From Methylobacterium gregans (lineage in GTDB: Bacteria > Pseudomonadota > Alphaproteobacteria > Rhizobiales > Beijerinckiaceae), in contig NZ_BPQM01000064.1 of NCBI RefSeq assembly GCF_022179245.1, positions 1 through 64,000 of the forward strand: 64,000 nucleotides of DNA, given 5' to 3'. The first letter of the stretch is position 1, and each line of letters opens with the position of its first letter. A program made the translations under genes and the position numbers. Positions 11,313-20,097 of this stretch are shown in pieces. The notes beneath the pieces were generated by a model. It had not been told where the DNA came from. It did not search any database and saw only the letters and a list, made by a program, of their open reading frames with translations.

Positions 11313-12674
11313 ATGGCCGAGACCGACCGCGAAGCCAACCGCTTCTCCGCCCGCGCCAGCCGCTACGCCCGCGTCGGCGTGAATGTCGGCGGCGTCGCAG
11401 CCCGGATGGCGAGCGCCCGCCTGTTCGGAGGCGAGGGCACCACCAACGCGGCCGCGCTTGCTCAGGCGCTGGGCGGGCTTAAGGGGCCGATCATGAAGGT
11501 GGCGCAACTGCTCGCCACCATCCCGGACCTGCTGCCGCCGGAATACGCGGCCGAGCTCCAGAAGCTCCAGGCCGATGCCCCGCCGATGGGCGCAGCCTTC
11601 GTCAAGCGCCGGATGATGGCCGAGCTCGGGGCCGACTGGCAGAGCCGCTTCGGCAGTTTCGACCTGAAGCCGGCCGCTGCCGCTTCTCTCGGGCAGGTGC
11701 ACCGCGCCACCGCCAAGGACGGCGCAAAGCTCGCCTGCAAGCTTCAGTACCCGGACATGCAATCGGCCGTGGAGGCCGACCTGAAGCAGCTGGAAGTGGC
11801 CTTCGCCCTGCACCGGCGCATGAATTCCTGGCTCGATACCCGCGAGATCGCCCAGGAGATCGGTGCTCGGGTACGTGAGGAGCTGGACTACACCCGCGAG
11901 GCGAAGCACGCGGCGCTCTACGCCGCCGTGCTCAAGGACATCGATGCGGTGCGGGTTCCGGGCGTTCACGCCGACCTTTCGACCAAGCGCCTTTTGACCC
12001 TGAACTGGCTCGACGGCGAGCGCATCCTGAACTTCGCCGAGAGCCCGGTGGAGATCCGCAACCGCCTCGCCCAGGCGATGTTCAAGGCGTGGTGGCACCC
12101 GTTCAGCCGCGCCGCGGTGATCCACGGCGACCCGCATCTGGGCAACTACACGGTCTTCTCGGAGGGCGGCGAGGCGCAGGGCATCAACCTGCTCGACTAC
12201 GGCTGCGTGCGCATCTTCCATCCGCGCTTCGTCGGCGGCGTGGTGGACCTCTACCGCGGCCTTCTGGAGGACGACGAGGCCCGTATCGTCCACGCCTACG
12301 AGGTCTGGGGTTTCAAGAACCTCAATCGCGAGATCATCGACATCCTGAACATCTGGGCGCGCTTCATCTACGGGCCCCTGCTGGAGGACCGCACCCGCAC
12401 CGTGGCGGACGGCGTGAAGCCCGGCGAGTACGGCCGTCGGCAGGCCTTCCAGGTCCACCAGGCCCTGAAGGAGCGCGGGCCCGTCACCGTTCCCCAGGAA
12501 TTCGTGTTCATGGACCGCGCGGCTGTCGGTCTGGGCGCGGTGTTCCTGCATCTGCGCTCGGAGCTGAACTACCACCGCCTGTTCGAGGCCGAGATCGAGA
12601 GCTTTTCCCTCGACGCGCTGGCCCGGCGACAGGGCGAGGCGCTGGCCGCCGCGGGCCTCGACCTGCCGCGTTGA
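11313..12674 (+). CDS. ABC1/AarF (UbiB-like) atypical kinase
   Basis: About 453 residues of the ABC1 atypical kinase/ATPase family, members of which support ubiquinone or lipid-related metabolism. Visible motifs: PIMKVAQLLATIPDLLP (the family K-x-G-Q helix, here KVAQ), the Ala-rich nucleotide loop AAAASLGQVHRA, ion-pair Lys in LACKLQYPD, catalytic loop VIHGDPHLGNY, and LLDYGCVR in place of DFG. Start is either GTG 11298 or ATG 11313; GAGGTGAG about 9 bases before the ATG favours 11313. No membrane anchor at the C-terminus is evident. The specific pathway cannot be read from context. Confidence 0.88.
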   Translation: MAETDREANRFSARASRYARVGVNVGGVAARMASARLFGGEGTTNAAALAQALGGLKGPIMKVAQLLATIPDLLPPEYAAELQKLQADAPPMGAAFVKRRMMAELGADWQSRFGSFDLKPAAAASLGQVHRATAKDGAKLACKLQYPDMQSAVEADLKQLEVAFALHRRMNSWLDTREIAQEIGARVREELDYTREAKHAALYAAVLKDIDAVRVPGVHADLSTKRLLTLNWLDGERILNFAESPVEIRNRLAQAMFKAWWHPFSRAAVIHGDPHLGNYTVFSEGGEAQGINLLDYGCVRIFHPRFVGGVVDLYRGLLEDDEARIVHAYEVWGFKNLNREIIDILNIWARFIYGPLLEDRTRTVADGVKPGEYGRRQAFQVHQALKERGPVTVPQEFVFMDRAAVGLGAVFLHLRSELNYHRLFEAEIESFSLDALARRQGEALAAAGLDLPR

Positions 12675-12813
12675 CGGCGGGGACTGGCGCAAAGTTGCGC
12701 GTAACGATGCGATCTTGGCCTTAAAGACGGCGGCAACGCGATTGCCGCCCGTATGGGCTTGAGTTAAATCCCCTGCGACAGAACAAACAGGCGTCACAGG
12801 GGACGAACGCACG

Positions 12814-13107
12814 ATGGCTGAGACCAAGACCGTGTCCGGGGCAGCCTACAGCCCGGCGATGGACGCCAAGACCCACGAGCAGACCTACAAGGGCTTCATC
12901 CGCTTCGTCGAGATCGCGACCGGCGTGGTCATCTGCTGGGTCCTGGCGCTCGCTGTCGGCGGCATCCGCGAGGCTTGGCTTACGGCGATCGCCGGCGTCG
13001 TTGCGGCCTCCGCCGCCGGTGCTGTCGGTGCGCTCGCGCCCGCGGTCGGCTGGAAGGCGCCCTTCGTGGTCGCCGTTCTTCTCGCGCTGTATCTGTTCTT
13101 CGCGTAG
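12814..13107 (+). CDS. aa3-type cytochrome c oxidase subunit IV
   Basis: A 97-residue protein with a soluble N-terminus (MAETKTVSGAAYSPAMD, then HEQTYKGFIRF) and two to three hydrophobic segments at ~32-52, 55-75 and 80-97. The HxxTYxGFxxxxxxG pattern is that of the bacterial aa3 oxidase subunit IV family (COX4_pro_2). In many alphaproteobacteria this gene sits beside the transhydrogenase genes rather than the main cox operon, as it does here. Confidence 0.85.
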   Translation: MAETKTVSGAAYSPAMDAKTHEQTYKGFIRFVEIATGVVICWVLALAVGGIREAWLTAIAGVVAASAAGAVGALAPAVGWKAPFVVAVLLALYLFFA

Positions 13108-13240
13108 GGGCGGCTGCGTCTGCGGCCAGAGACGCCGAGTTACATCCGCACCGTTTCCATCAACCAGACAGTGCCCGCTCACCTCGTAAAACCGTCATGG
13201 TTCGCGCATGCGGTGGCGGTCCATTTGAGGGGTAAGCTGA

Positions 13241-14464
13241 ATGCGCATCGCTGTGCTTTCGGAAACCGACGCCGCGGAGCCGCGGGTCGCGGCGGTGCCG
13301 GAGACGATCAAGAAATTCAAGGCCTTGGGGGCTGAGGTCGTGGTGCAGTCGGGTGCGGGCCTCTCGGCCGGCGTTCCGGACGCCGAGTACGAAGCCGCAG
13401 GCGCCACCGTGGCGTCCTCCGCCGAGGACGCAGGCCGCGATGCCGACCTTGTCCTGAAGGTCCGCCGCCCGAGCGCCGACGAGGCCAAGCTCCTGAAGCG
13501 CGGCACCACCGTCGTCGCCATCATGGATCCGTACGGCCGCGAGGCCGAGCTGAAGGCCCTGGCCGATGCCGGCCTCGACACCTTCGCGATGGAGTTTATG
13601 CCGCGGATCACCCGTGCGCAGGTGATGGACGTGCTCTCCTCGCAGGCGAACCTCGCCGGCTACCGCGCCGTGATCGACGGCGCCGCCGAGTACGGCCGCT
13701 CCATGCCGATGATGATGACCGCCGCCGGCACCGTTCCGGCCGCGCGCGTCTTTATCATGGGCGTCGGCGTCGCTGGCCTCCAGGCGATCGCTACGGCCCG
13801 CCGCCTCGGCGCGGTCGTCACCGCCACCGACGTCCGCCCCGCCACCAAGGAGCAGGTCGAATCGCTCGGTGCGAAGTTTGTGGCCGTCGAGGACGACGAG
13901 TTCAAGCAGGCAGAGACCGCGGGCGGCTACGCCAAGGAGATGTCGGCCGAGTACCAGCGCAAGCAGGCCGAGCTGGTGAAGGGCCACATCGCCAAGCAGG
14001 ACATCGTCATCACCACCGCGCTCATCCCGGGCCGGCCGGCCCCGAAGCTCGTTTCCGAGGAGATGGTCGCCTCGATGAAGCCGGGCTCCGTCCTGGTCGA
14101 CCTCGCGGTCGAGCGCGGCGGCAACGTCGCCGGCGCCAAGGCCGGCGAGATCGTCACCACACCCAACGGTGCGAAGATCGTCGGGCACCTCAACGTGCCG
14201 GGCCGCCTCGCCGCCACGGCCTCGGCGCTCTACGCGCGCAACCTCTACGCCTTCCTCGAGACGCTGATCGACAAGGAGTCGAAGGCGCTGGCGATCAAGT
14301 GGGACGACGAGCTGGTCAAGGCCACGAACCTGACCCGCGACGGCCAAGTCGTGCATCCCTCGTTCCAGCCCAAGACCGACGGCGCGGCCTCCGAGGCCTC
14401 GGCGGTCGGTCTGTCGAAGTCCGAGGCGGGCCAGGGCGCCACCAAGGGCGCGGGCGCGGCGTAA
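13241..14464 (+). CDS. pntAA: NAD(P) transhydrogenase subunit alpha, part 1 (NAD-binding domain I)
   Basis: A 407-residue soluble subunit of the proton-translocating transhydrogenase that reduces NADP+ with NADH at the expense of the proton gradient. It resembles alanine dehydrogenase: N-terminal RIAVLSETDAAEPRVAAVPE and the Rossmann glycine motif VFIMGVGVAGLQAIATARRLGA, then ATDVRPATKEQVESLGAKF. The split pntAA/pntAB/pntB layout is typical of alphaproteobacteria (the E. coli alpha subunit is one chain). An AGGGGTAAG ribosome site precedes the ATG. First gene of a three-gene operon with 24 and 4 base gaps. Confidence 0.97.
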   Translation: MRIAVLSETDAAEPRVAAVPETIKKFKALGAEVVVQSGAGLSAGVPDAEYEAAGATVASSAEDAGRDADLVLKVRRPSADEAKLLKRGTTVVAIMDPYGREAELKALADAGLDTFAMEFMPRITRAQVMDVLSSQANLAGYRAVIDGAAEYGRSMPMMMTAAGTVPAARVFIMGVGVAGLQAIATARRLGAVVTATDVRPATKEQVESLGAKFVAVEDDEFKQAETAGGYAKEMSAEYQRKQAELVKGHIAKQDIVITTALIPGRPAPKLVSEEMVASMKPGSVLVDLAVERGGNVAGAKAGEIVTTPNGAKIVGHLNVPGRLAATASALYARNLYAFLETLIDKESKALAIKWDDELVKATNLTRDGQVVHPSFQPKTDGAASEASAVGLSKSEAGQGATKGAGAA

Positions 14465-14488
14465 CCGGCTCCCCAGGAGATCTCACCC

Positions 14489-14938
14489 ATGGCAACCATC
14501 GCCCCTGACCAGGCCGCGGATCAGACCCGCCTCCTGGCCGACACCGCCCGCGCCGCCGCCGCGGCCGCCCGCAACGCCGCCGACCAGGCCCAGGCGATCG
14601 CCGACGGCCTCGGCCACGGCGTCGCGGCGGCCACGCACGGCGCCGTCGACCCGACCGTGTTCCGCCTCGCGATCTTCGTGCTGGCGATCTTCGTCGGCTA
14701 CTACGTGGTCTGGTCGGTGACTCCGGCCCTTCACACCCCGCTCATGTCGGTCACCAACGCGATCTCGTCGGTGATCATCGTGGGCGCCCTGCTCGCCGTG
14801 GGCGTGCCCTACATCGAGAAGGGCAGCGGCTGGGCCCGCTTCTTCGGCTTCATCGGCATCGTGCTGGCCTCCGTGAACATCTTCGGCGGCTTCCTCGTCA
14901 CACAGCGCATGCTCGCCATGTACAAGAAGAAGGCCTGA
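14489..14938 (+). CDS. pntAB: NAD(P) transhydrogenase subunit alpha, part 2 (membrane)
   Basis: 149 residues: an Ala-rich cytoplasmic N-terminus of about 50 residues, then three to four membrane helices ([53 protein letters not shown]). This is the membrane part of the alpha subunit, forming the proton channel together with PntB. The ending [14 protein letters not shown] is typical of the family. An AGGAG ribosome site lies just upstream, and pntB starts 4 bases after its stop. Confidence 0.96.
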   Translation: MATIAPDQAADQTRLLADTARAAAAAARNAADQAQAIADGLGHGVAAATHGAVDPTVFRLAIFVLAIFVGYYVVWSVTPALHTPLMSVTNAISSVIIVGALLAVGVPYIEKGSGWARFFGFIGIVLASVNIFGGFLVTQRMLAMYKKKA

Positions 14939-14942
14939 GCCG

Positions 14943-16343
14943 ATGTCCGAGAACGTCTCCTCCCTTCTCTACATCGTCGCCGGCGTCCTGTTCATCATGG
15001 CGCTGCGGGGCCTCTCGCACCCGACGACGTCCCGCCAAGGCAACCTCTACGGCATGATCGGCATGGCGCTGGCCGTGCTCACCACGCTGATCGGCCATCC
15101 GCCGGCGGGCGCGGCCGCGTGGGTCATCGTGCTGCTCGGCCTCGCCATCGGTGGCGGCGCGGGCGCGGTGATCGCCAAGCGCGTGCCGATGACGGCGATG
15201 CCGCAGCTCGTCGCCGCCTTCCACTCGCTGGTCGGCCTCGCGGCCGTGGCGGTCGCGGCCGGCGCTCTCTACGCGCCGCAGGCCTTCGGCATCATCGAGA
15301 ACGGCCACTTCCACAAGCAGTCGCTGTTCGAGATGGGCCTGGGCGTCGCGATCGGCGCGATCACCTTCACGGGCTCGGTCATCGCCTTCGCCAAGCTCGA
15401 CGGCCGCATGTCCGGCAAGCCGATCATGCTGCCGCAGCGCCACCTCATCAACGCGCTGCTGGCCGCGGCCCTGGTCGTGCTGCTCGCGCTGTTCATCGGC
15501 ACCGAGTCGAAGTTCCTGTTCTGGCTGATCGTGATCCTGTCGCTGGTCCTCGGCGGCCTGATCATCATCCCGATCGGTGGCGCTGACATGCCCGTCGTCG
15601 TCTCGATGCTGAACTCGTACTCGGGCTGGGCGGCGGCCGGCATCGGCTTCACCCTGGGCAACCTCGCGCTCATCATCACGGGCGCGCTGGTCGGTTCCTC
15701 GGGCGCGATCCTCTCCTACATCATGTGCCACGCGATGAACCGCTCGTTCATCTCGGTCATCCTGGGCGGGTTCGGCGGCGATGCCGCGGCGGCGGCCGGC
15801 GGCGGACAGGTCGAGACGCGCCCCGTCAAGCAGGGCTCGGCGGACGACGCGGCCTACATCATGAAGAACGCCGAGCGCGTGATCATCGTGCCGGGCTACG
15901 GCATGGCGGTGGCGCAGGCCCAGCACTCGCTGCGCGAGATGGCCGACCTCCTCAAGAAGGAGGGCGTCGACGTGAAGTACGCGATCCACCCCGTCGCGGG
16001 CCGCATGCCGGGCCACATGAACGTGCTGCTGGCGGAAGCCAACGTGCCCTACGACGAGGTCTTCGAGCTGGAGGACATCAACGGCGAGTTCCCGCAGGCC
16101 GATGTCGCCTTCGTGATCGGCGCCAACGACGTCACCAACCCGGCCGCCAAGACCGACAAGGCCTCGCCGATCTATGGCATGCCGATCCTCGACGTGGAGA
16201 AGGCCAAGACCGTGCTCTTCATCAAGCGCGGCATGGGCTCCGGCTACGCGGGCGTCGAGAACGAGGTGTTCTTCCGCGACAACACCATGATGCTGTTCGG
16301 CGACGCCAAGAAGGTCGTCGACTCGATCCTGAAGAACCTCTGA
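14943..16343 (+). CDS. pntB: NAD(P) transhydrogenase subunit beta
   Basis: 466 residues. The N-terminal two thirds carry about nine membrane helices; the C-terminal third is the NADP(H)-binding domain III, with VIIVPGYGMAVAQAQHSLRE, HPVAGRMPGHMNVLLAEA, VIGANDVTNPAAK and KRGMGSGYAGVENEVFF, all diagnostic. It completes the pnt operon, which supplies NADPH. Length is normal, and nothing is odd. Confidence 0.98.
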   Translation: MSENVSSLLYIVAGVLFIMALRGLSHPTTSRQGNLYGMIGMALAVLTTLIGHPPAGAAAWVIVLLGLAIGGGAGAVIAKRVPMTAMPQLVAAFHSLVGLAAVAVAAGALYAPQAFGIIENGHFHKQSLFEMGLGVAIGAITFTGSVIAFAKLDGRMSGKPIMLPQRHLINALLAAALVVLLALFIGTESKFLFWLIVILSLVLGGLIIIPIGGADMPVVVSMLNSYSGWAAAGIGFTLGNLALIITGALVGSSGAILSYIMCHAMNRSFISVILGGFGGDAAAAAGGGQVETRPVKQGSADDAAYIMKNAERVIIVPGYGMAVAQAQHSLREMADLLKKEGVDVKYAIHPVAGRMPGHMNVLLAEANVPYDEVFELEDINGEFPQADVAFVIGANDVTNPAAKTDKASPIYGMPILDVEKAKTVLFIKRGMGSGYAGVENEVFFRDNTMMLFGDAKKVVDSILKNL

Positions 16344-16409
16344 TCGGATCGGGGATCCCCAAGGGCCTGAGGCCCTCGGGCGAGGTCCGGGGCGCGCAGC
16401 CCTGCACCC

Positions 16410-16431
16410 GTCAAAGGTCTCGACCTTTGGC
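16410..16431 (+). terminator. Hairpin downstream of pntB
   Basis: CAAAGGT at 16412-16418 pairs with ACCTTTG at 16423-16429 around a 4-base loop, in the 184-base gap between pntB and recJ. No T tract follows, so this is a possible terminator or a common intergenic dyad. Confidence 0.35.
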
Positions 16432-16527
16432 ACCCATGACACGCTCTTGCGGGGCGGCCAGCGATGGCCGCCCCGCTGTCGTTTTCGGGCGGCAGCGTAA
16501 GCGGCGGCTCCGCGCTATGATCGCGCC

Positions 16528-18336
16528 GTGCTAGCCCTAACGCCCCCGCCCCGTTCTTTCCTCGGTGTCAGTGCCTCGATCCAGGGGCGGGCGTGGCGCG
16601 AGCGCTGCGCGGACCCGACTGCCCAGGCCGCCGCCGCCGCCATGGTCCAGGCCTATGGCCTGCCCGAGTTGCTGGCGCGCGTGCTCGCCGGGCGCGGCAT
16701 CCGACCGGACGGGGCGGATGCCTATCTCCGCCCGCGCCTGCGCGAGCTGATGCCGGACCCCGACAGCCTGCTCGACATGGACATCGCCGCCAAGCGCATC
16801 GCCCGCGCGGTGCGTCGCGGCGAGATCGTCGCGGTGTTCGGCGATTACGACGTGGACGGCGCCGCGAGCGCGGCGCTGCTCGCCGGCTACCTCCAGGGCC
16901 TCGGCGTCACCGCCCGCATCCACATCCCGGACCGGATCACGGAAGGCTACGGTCCAAACGTCGCGGCTGTGCGGGCACTCGCCGCGGAGGGCGCGAGCCT
17001 CCTCGTCTGCGTCGATTGCGGCACCAGCGGCCACGGCCCGCTGGAGGAGGCGGAGAAGCTCGGCCTCGACGTGGTGGTGCTCGACCACCACACTGCCTCC
17101 GAGGTGCTGCCGCCGGTGCGCGCCCTGGTGAACCCGAACCGCCTCGACGATCTTTCCGGCCTTGGCCACCTCTGCGCGGCGGGCGTCGTCTTCCTGACGC
17201 TGGTCGCGGTCAACCGTGTCCTGCGGCGCGAGGGCTTCTTCGGCGGCGAACTGACGGAGCCGAGGCTCACCGATGCTCTCGACCTCGTGGCCCTGGCAAC
17301 CGTCGCCGACGTGGTGCCGCTGACGGGCCTCAATCGGGCCTTCGTGGTCCAGGGTCTCACGGTGATGCGGTCCCGCAATCGCACGGGCCTTGCCGCCCTG
17401 TTCGATGCCGCCTCTCTCGACGGTCCGCCGGAGGCTTGGCACCTCGGCTACCTGCTGGGGCCCCGCATCAACGCGGGCGGGCGAATCGGCGATGCGAGCC
17501 TCGGCGCGCGGCTGCTGCTGAGCGCGGACGGAATGGAGGCGGTGCGGATCGCGGCCGAACTCGACCGGCTCAACCGCGAGCGCCAGCTCATCGAGGCGCA
17601 GGCCGTCGCCGATGCCGAGGCCGCGATGGACCGCCTGCTCAGTCTCGACCCGGACCGGCCGGTTTTGGTCGCCGGGAGTGCCGACTGGCACCCGGGCGTG
17701 GTCGGACTGATCGCTTCGCGGCTCAAGGAACGCTTCGGCCGGCCCGCCTTCGCCTTCGCACTGCGTCCGGACGGAACGAGCACCGGCTCGGGCCGCTCGG
17801 TCGCGGGGGCCGATCTCGGGGCTGCGGTGCGGGCCTGCGTCGATGTGGGGCTCGCCGCCAAGGGCGGCGGCCACGCCATGGCGGCGGGTGTGACCCTGAA
17901 GGGCCAGGACCTCACCCGGTTCGAGGCGCACCTGACCGAGAGTCTCGCTGCGGCCGTCGCAGAGGCGCGCGCGGCGGACGTGCTCCTCGTCGACGGCACG
18001 CTCAGCGCGGGTGGCGCCACCGCCGAGACGGTCCACCTGATCCAGCGCGCCGGCCCTTTCGGCCAGGGGGCACCGGAGCCCGTCTTCGCCCTCGCGAACC
18101 ACCGTATCGTCGATGCTGGGGTGGTCGGCACCAGCCACGTCCGGGCGCGCCTGCGCAGCCGCGACGGACAGCTCATCGGCGCGATCAGCTTCCGCAGCGC
18201 GCAGAGCCCGCTCGGCCTCGCGCTTCTCAACGGGATCGGCCGGGAGTGCCACGTCGCCGGCACCCTCGCATGCGACCGCTGGCGCGGTGCGGAGCGGGCC
18301 CAGCTGCGCATCTGCGACCTCGCTTCCGCCGATTGA
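16528..18336 (+). CDS. recJ: Single-stranded-DNA-specific 5'-3' exonuclease RecJ
   Basis: 602 residues from a GTG start. DHH phosphoesterase motifs are in order: GDYDVDGAASAALL (motif I), a cysteine-containing segment VDCGTSGHGPLEEA, DHH in VVVLDHHTA (motif III), then the DHHA1 domain with GGGHAMAAGVTL, and the C-terminal OB-like domain. It degrades ssDNA 5'-3' in recombination, mismatch and base-excision repair, using two metal ions bound by the Asp/His set. Length matches RecJ. Two tRNA genes follow on the same strand. Confidence 0.96.
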   Translation: MLALTPPPRSFLGVSASIQGRAWRERCADPTAQAAAAAMVQAYGLPELLARVLAGRGIRPDGADAYLRPRLRELMPDPDSLLDMDIAAKRIARAVRRGEIVAVFGDYDVDGAASAALLAGYLQGLGVTARIHIPDRITEGYGPNVAAVRALAAEGASLLVCVDCGTSGHGPLEEAEKLGLDVVVLDHHTASEVLPPVRALVNPNRLDDLSGLGHLCAAGVVFLTLVAVNRVLRREGFFGGELTEPRLTDALDLVALATVADVVPLTGLNRAFVVQGLTVMRSRNRTGLAALFDAASLDGPPEAWHLGYLLGPRINAGGRIGDASLGARLLLSADGMEAVRIAAELDRLNRERQLIEAQAVADAEAAMDRLLSLDPDRPVLVAGSADWHPGVVGLIASRLKERFGRPAFAFALRPDGTSTGSGRSVAGADLGAAVRACVDVGLAAKGGGHAMAAGVTLKGQDLTRFEAHLTESLAAAVAEARAADVLLVDGTLSAGGATAETVHLIQRAGPFGQGAPEPVFALANHRIVDAGVVGTSHVRARLRSRDGQLIGAISFRSAQSPLGLALLNGIGRECHVAGTLACDRWRGAERAQLRICDLASAD

Positions 18337-18367
18337 TCGGTCGTCGTACAACAGCGCAACGAGGCTG

Positions 18368-18396
18368 TTGACTCCAGGGCAGCCCCCAACCATAAG
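18368..18396 (+). promoter_or_regulatory. Putative sigma-70 promoter of the tRNA genes
   Basis: TTGACT at 18368-18373, a 17-base spacer, and CATAAG at 18391-18396 place a transcription start about 25 bases before tRNA-Tyr. Good -35 match and exact spacing; not experimentally known. Confidence 0.55.
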
Positions 18397-18428
18397 ACCC
18401 CGGCGCGGCCCGTACGGGCCGCTCGTTT

Positions 18429-18512
18429 GGGGGAATGTCCCGAGCGGCAAAGGGGGCGGACTGTAAATCCGCTGCGTAAGCTTCGAAGGTTCGAGTCCTT
18501 CTTCCCCCACCA
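18429..18512 (+). tRNA. tRNA-Tyr (anticodon GTA)
   Basis: A class II tRNA with acceptor GGGGGAA pairing with TTCCCCC at 18502-18508, discriminator A and encoded CCA at 18510-18512. The anticodon GTA is at 18463-18465 in the loop CTGTAAA, with a long variable arm and the T-loop GGTTCGAGTCC. 84 bases including CCA. Confidence 0.97.
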
Positions 18513-18587
18513 AACGATCCCATGGACTGCCGGACAGCTCAGCGGTTCGCTTCTCAAGCGTTCCGCTTTGTGCTATCCGGCCGGCAT

Positions 18588-18661
18588 GCGGGTGTAGCTC
18601 AATGGTAGAGCAGCAGCCTTCCAAGCTGAATACGAGGGTTCGATTCCCTTCACCCGCTCCA
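18588..18661 (+). tRNA. tRNA-Gly (anticodon TCC); island attachment site
   Basis: Acceptor GCGGGTG (18588-18594) pairs with CACCCGC (18651-18657), discriminator T, encoded CCA at 18659-18661. Anticodon TCC at 18620-18622 and T-loop GGTTCGATTCC. Core genes end exactly here and accessory sequence begins, so its 3' end is the likely attB/attL core used by an integrating element. No second copy of the tRNA 3' end was found by eye in the window. Confidence 0.97.
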
Positions 18662-18712
18662 ATCTCCCCCCCCTGAGAACGGCTTTCCCCGCAGGCGCTT
18701 AGGCTCTTCGTG

Positions 18713-18780
18713 GTGGTATCCGCGGCTGCACGCATGAGCGTCGGATGCCACTGGGATACCACCTCAATGAGTGGTATCCC
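18713..18780. repeat. Triple GTGGTATCC motif at the island edge, including a 10-bp inverted repeat
   Basis: GTGGTATCC occurs at 18713-18721, in inverse orientation inside GGGATACCAC at 18753-18762, and again in GTGGTATCCC at 18771-18780. The last two form a perfect 10-base dyad with an 8-base loop. They lie between tRNA-Gly and the first island gene. They could be recombinase or excisionase arm sites, an operator, or a terminator for the minus-strand gene (no T tract seen). Confidence 0.6.
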
Positions 18781-18782
18781 CC

Positions 18783-19859
18783 CTAGGCAGCGGCGCCCTT
18801 CGTGACCCGCCGGACCTTCTTCTGGGCCGTGACGGTGTCCCGCATCAGCGCGACAAGGGCCTGCCCAGGGACGCGGTAGTGCTCGGGCGCGGCGCACTCC
18901 AGGGTCTCGCTTCCCCGCTGGACCACCAGGCGCGTCGGCAGGGTCCCGGTCCCGATGATGATCTGCTGGTCGACCTTGCGGGCCCACTCGGCGACGTGTC
19001 CGAGGTTGTAGATCTCGAAGAACGAGTTGACTGCCCGGAGGCGGACCCGCTGCTCCTCGATGCGCCTCATCAGGTCCCCCAACTTCACGAGGCCGATGCG
19101 GATCTCGCGGGTCGTGGCCTCCTGCCGGCGCAGGACCTCCAGGGTCTCTTCGACCTCCCGCTCGATGGCGAGCAACTGCTCGGGGACCGTCGGGCCGGAG
19201 CGGAAGAGCTCGGCCCCGTGCAGCGCGTAGCCCTGGACGACCACGCCCCGGACGCGGGCGTTCTCGGTGCCGTAGTCGCGGAGTTGCTCATCAGTGGAGA
19301 GCATGCCGTCGCCGCTGGCCACACGTTCGAGCCGCGCCCAGACCGTCCGCCCGAGCATCGCCTGCAGGCGGCGCCGGACGTCCATGAAGGCCTGGACGGC
19401 CGGGTCGGCTCGCATGGCGGCGATCTGGTCGACGAGGTCGGAGCGCTGGGATAGGACCATCCGCTGCCGCTCGACGTAGTCGCGCCGGTCCCGGGCCGCG
19501 TCGAAGTCCTTGACCAACTCGTCGAAGACGACGCCGTACCGCTTGTGGGCGCAGTCGCGCCCGACGAGCCGGCGCCCGCCGGAGCGGTAGAGCATGACCA
19601 CGCCCTTGTCGTGGTTGGGGTGCTTGCAAAACACGCACTGGGCGCGGCCGCGGTCCCGGCCCGCGACGTTGTAGGCCAACTCGACCATCGCCTCCTCGTC
19701 GGGCGGCGGGTCGTTCGAGACGTTGTCCAAGCTTTCCGGGTCGTCGGTTGTGAACTCCATCGCGAGGAGTTCGTCGTCGGATCGGGTTTTCCAGAAACCC
19801 GCACCCGACTTGTCAAAAAGGGCTTCGAGGTCTGCCAAGGGCATCTTCCTGATCACCAA
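18783..19859 (-). CDS. Unknown island protein with a treble-clef-like Cys motif
   Basis: 358 residues, first gene of the island, ending 122 bases from tRNA-Gly. Near residues 90-130 it has RAQCVFCKHPNHDKGVVMLY followed by RRLVGRDCAHKRYG, a C-x2-C...C-x-H arrangement that looks like a small zinc-binding (treble clef) unit. The rest is largely helical and charged, with possible coiled coil in EQLLAIEREVEETLEVLRRQ. I recognise no family; a nucleic-acid-binding role would fit the motif but is inference. The N-terminus is acidic (LEALFDKSGAGFWKTRSDDE). Confidence 0.75.
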   Translation of the reverse strand: MVIRKMPLADLEALFDKSGAGFWKTRSDDELLAMEFTTDDPESLDNVSNDPPPDEEAMVELAYNVAGRDRGRAQCVFCKHPNHDKGVVMLYRSGGRRLVGRDCAHKRYGVVFDELVKDFDAARDRRDYVERQRMVLSQRSDLVDQIAAMRADPAVQAFMDVRRRLQAMLGRTVWARLERVASGDGMLSTDEQLRDYGTENARVRGVVVQGYALHGAELFRSGPTVPEQLLAIEREVEETLEVLRRQEATTREIRIGLVKLGDLMRRIEEQRVRLRAVNSFFEIYNLGHVAEWARKVDQQIIIGTGTLPTRLVVQRGSETLECAAPEHYRVPGQALVALMRDTVTAQKKVRRVTKGAAA

Positions 19860-19983
19860 TCAACGGAAGATGGAAACACAGTAAGCAGTTCGCCACCAGC
19901 GCCCCGCGAATCTTTACGCAGTAATCTGTGGATAAGCGGGTCAGGATACACCGATCCCTGCTAGCAGTCCGGGGCGAGTTCCA

Positions 19984-20097
19984 CTAACCGCCCGCGACCA
20001 TCGTCTCCAGGGCCACGACCCGGGCGGCGATCTCCTCGATCATGCAGGCGTGGTCATGGCCGTGGACCGTGGCCCACCAGAACTGGTTCTGGGTCAT
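19984..20097 (-). CDS. 37-residue small protein
   Basis: MTQNQFWWATVHGHDHACMIEEIAARVVALETMVAGG-like peptide of 37 residues. The ATG at 20097 overlaps the TGA of the upstream gene as ATGA, and GGGGAG lies 6 bases upstream, both good signs of a real coupled gene. It has an aromatic/His-rich start and an amphipathic helical end. No known family. Confidence 0.55.
   Translation of the reverse strand: MTQNQFWWATVHGHDHACMIEEIAARVVALETMVAGG

Noticed and set aside
10905-12827. 640-codon minus frame over pepF and the AarF gene
   Set aside because: Antisense shadow spanning two real genes.
18753-18780. Intrinsic terminator at the island edge
   Set aside because: Perfect stem but no T tract on either strand; reported as a repeat instead.
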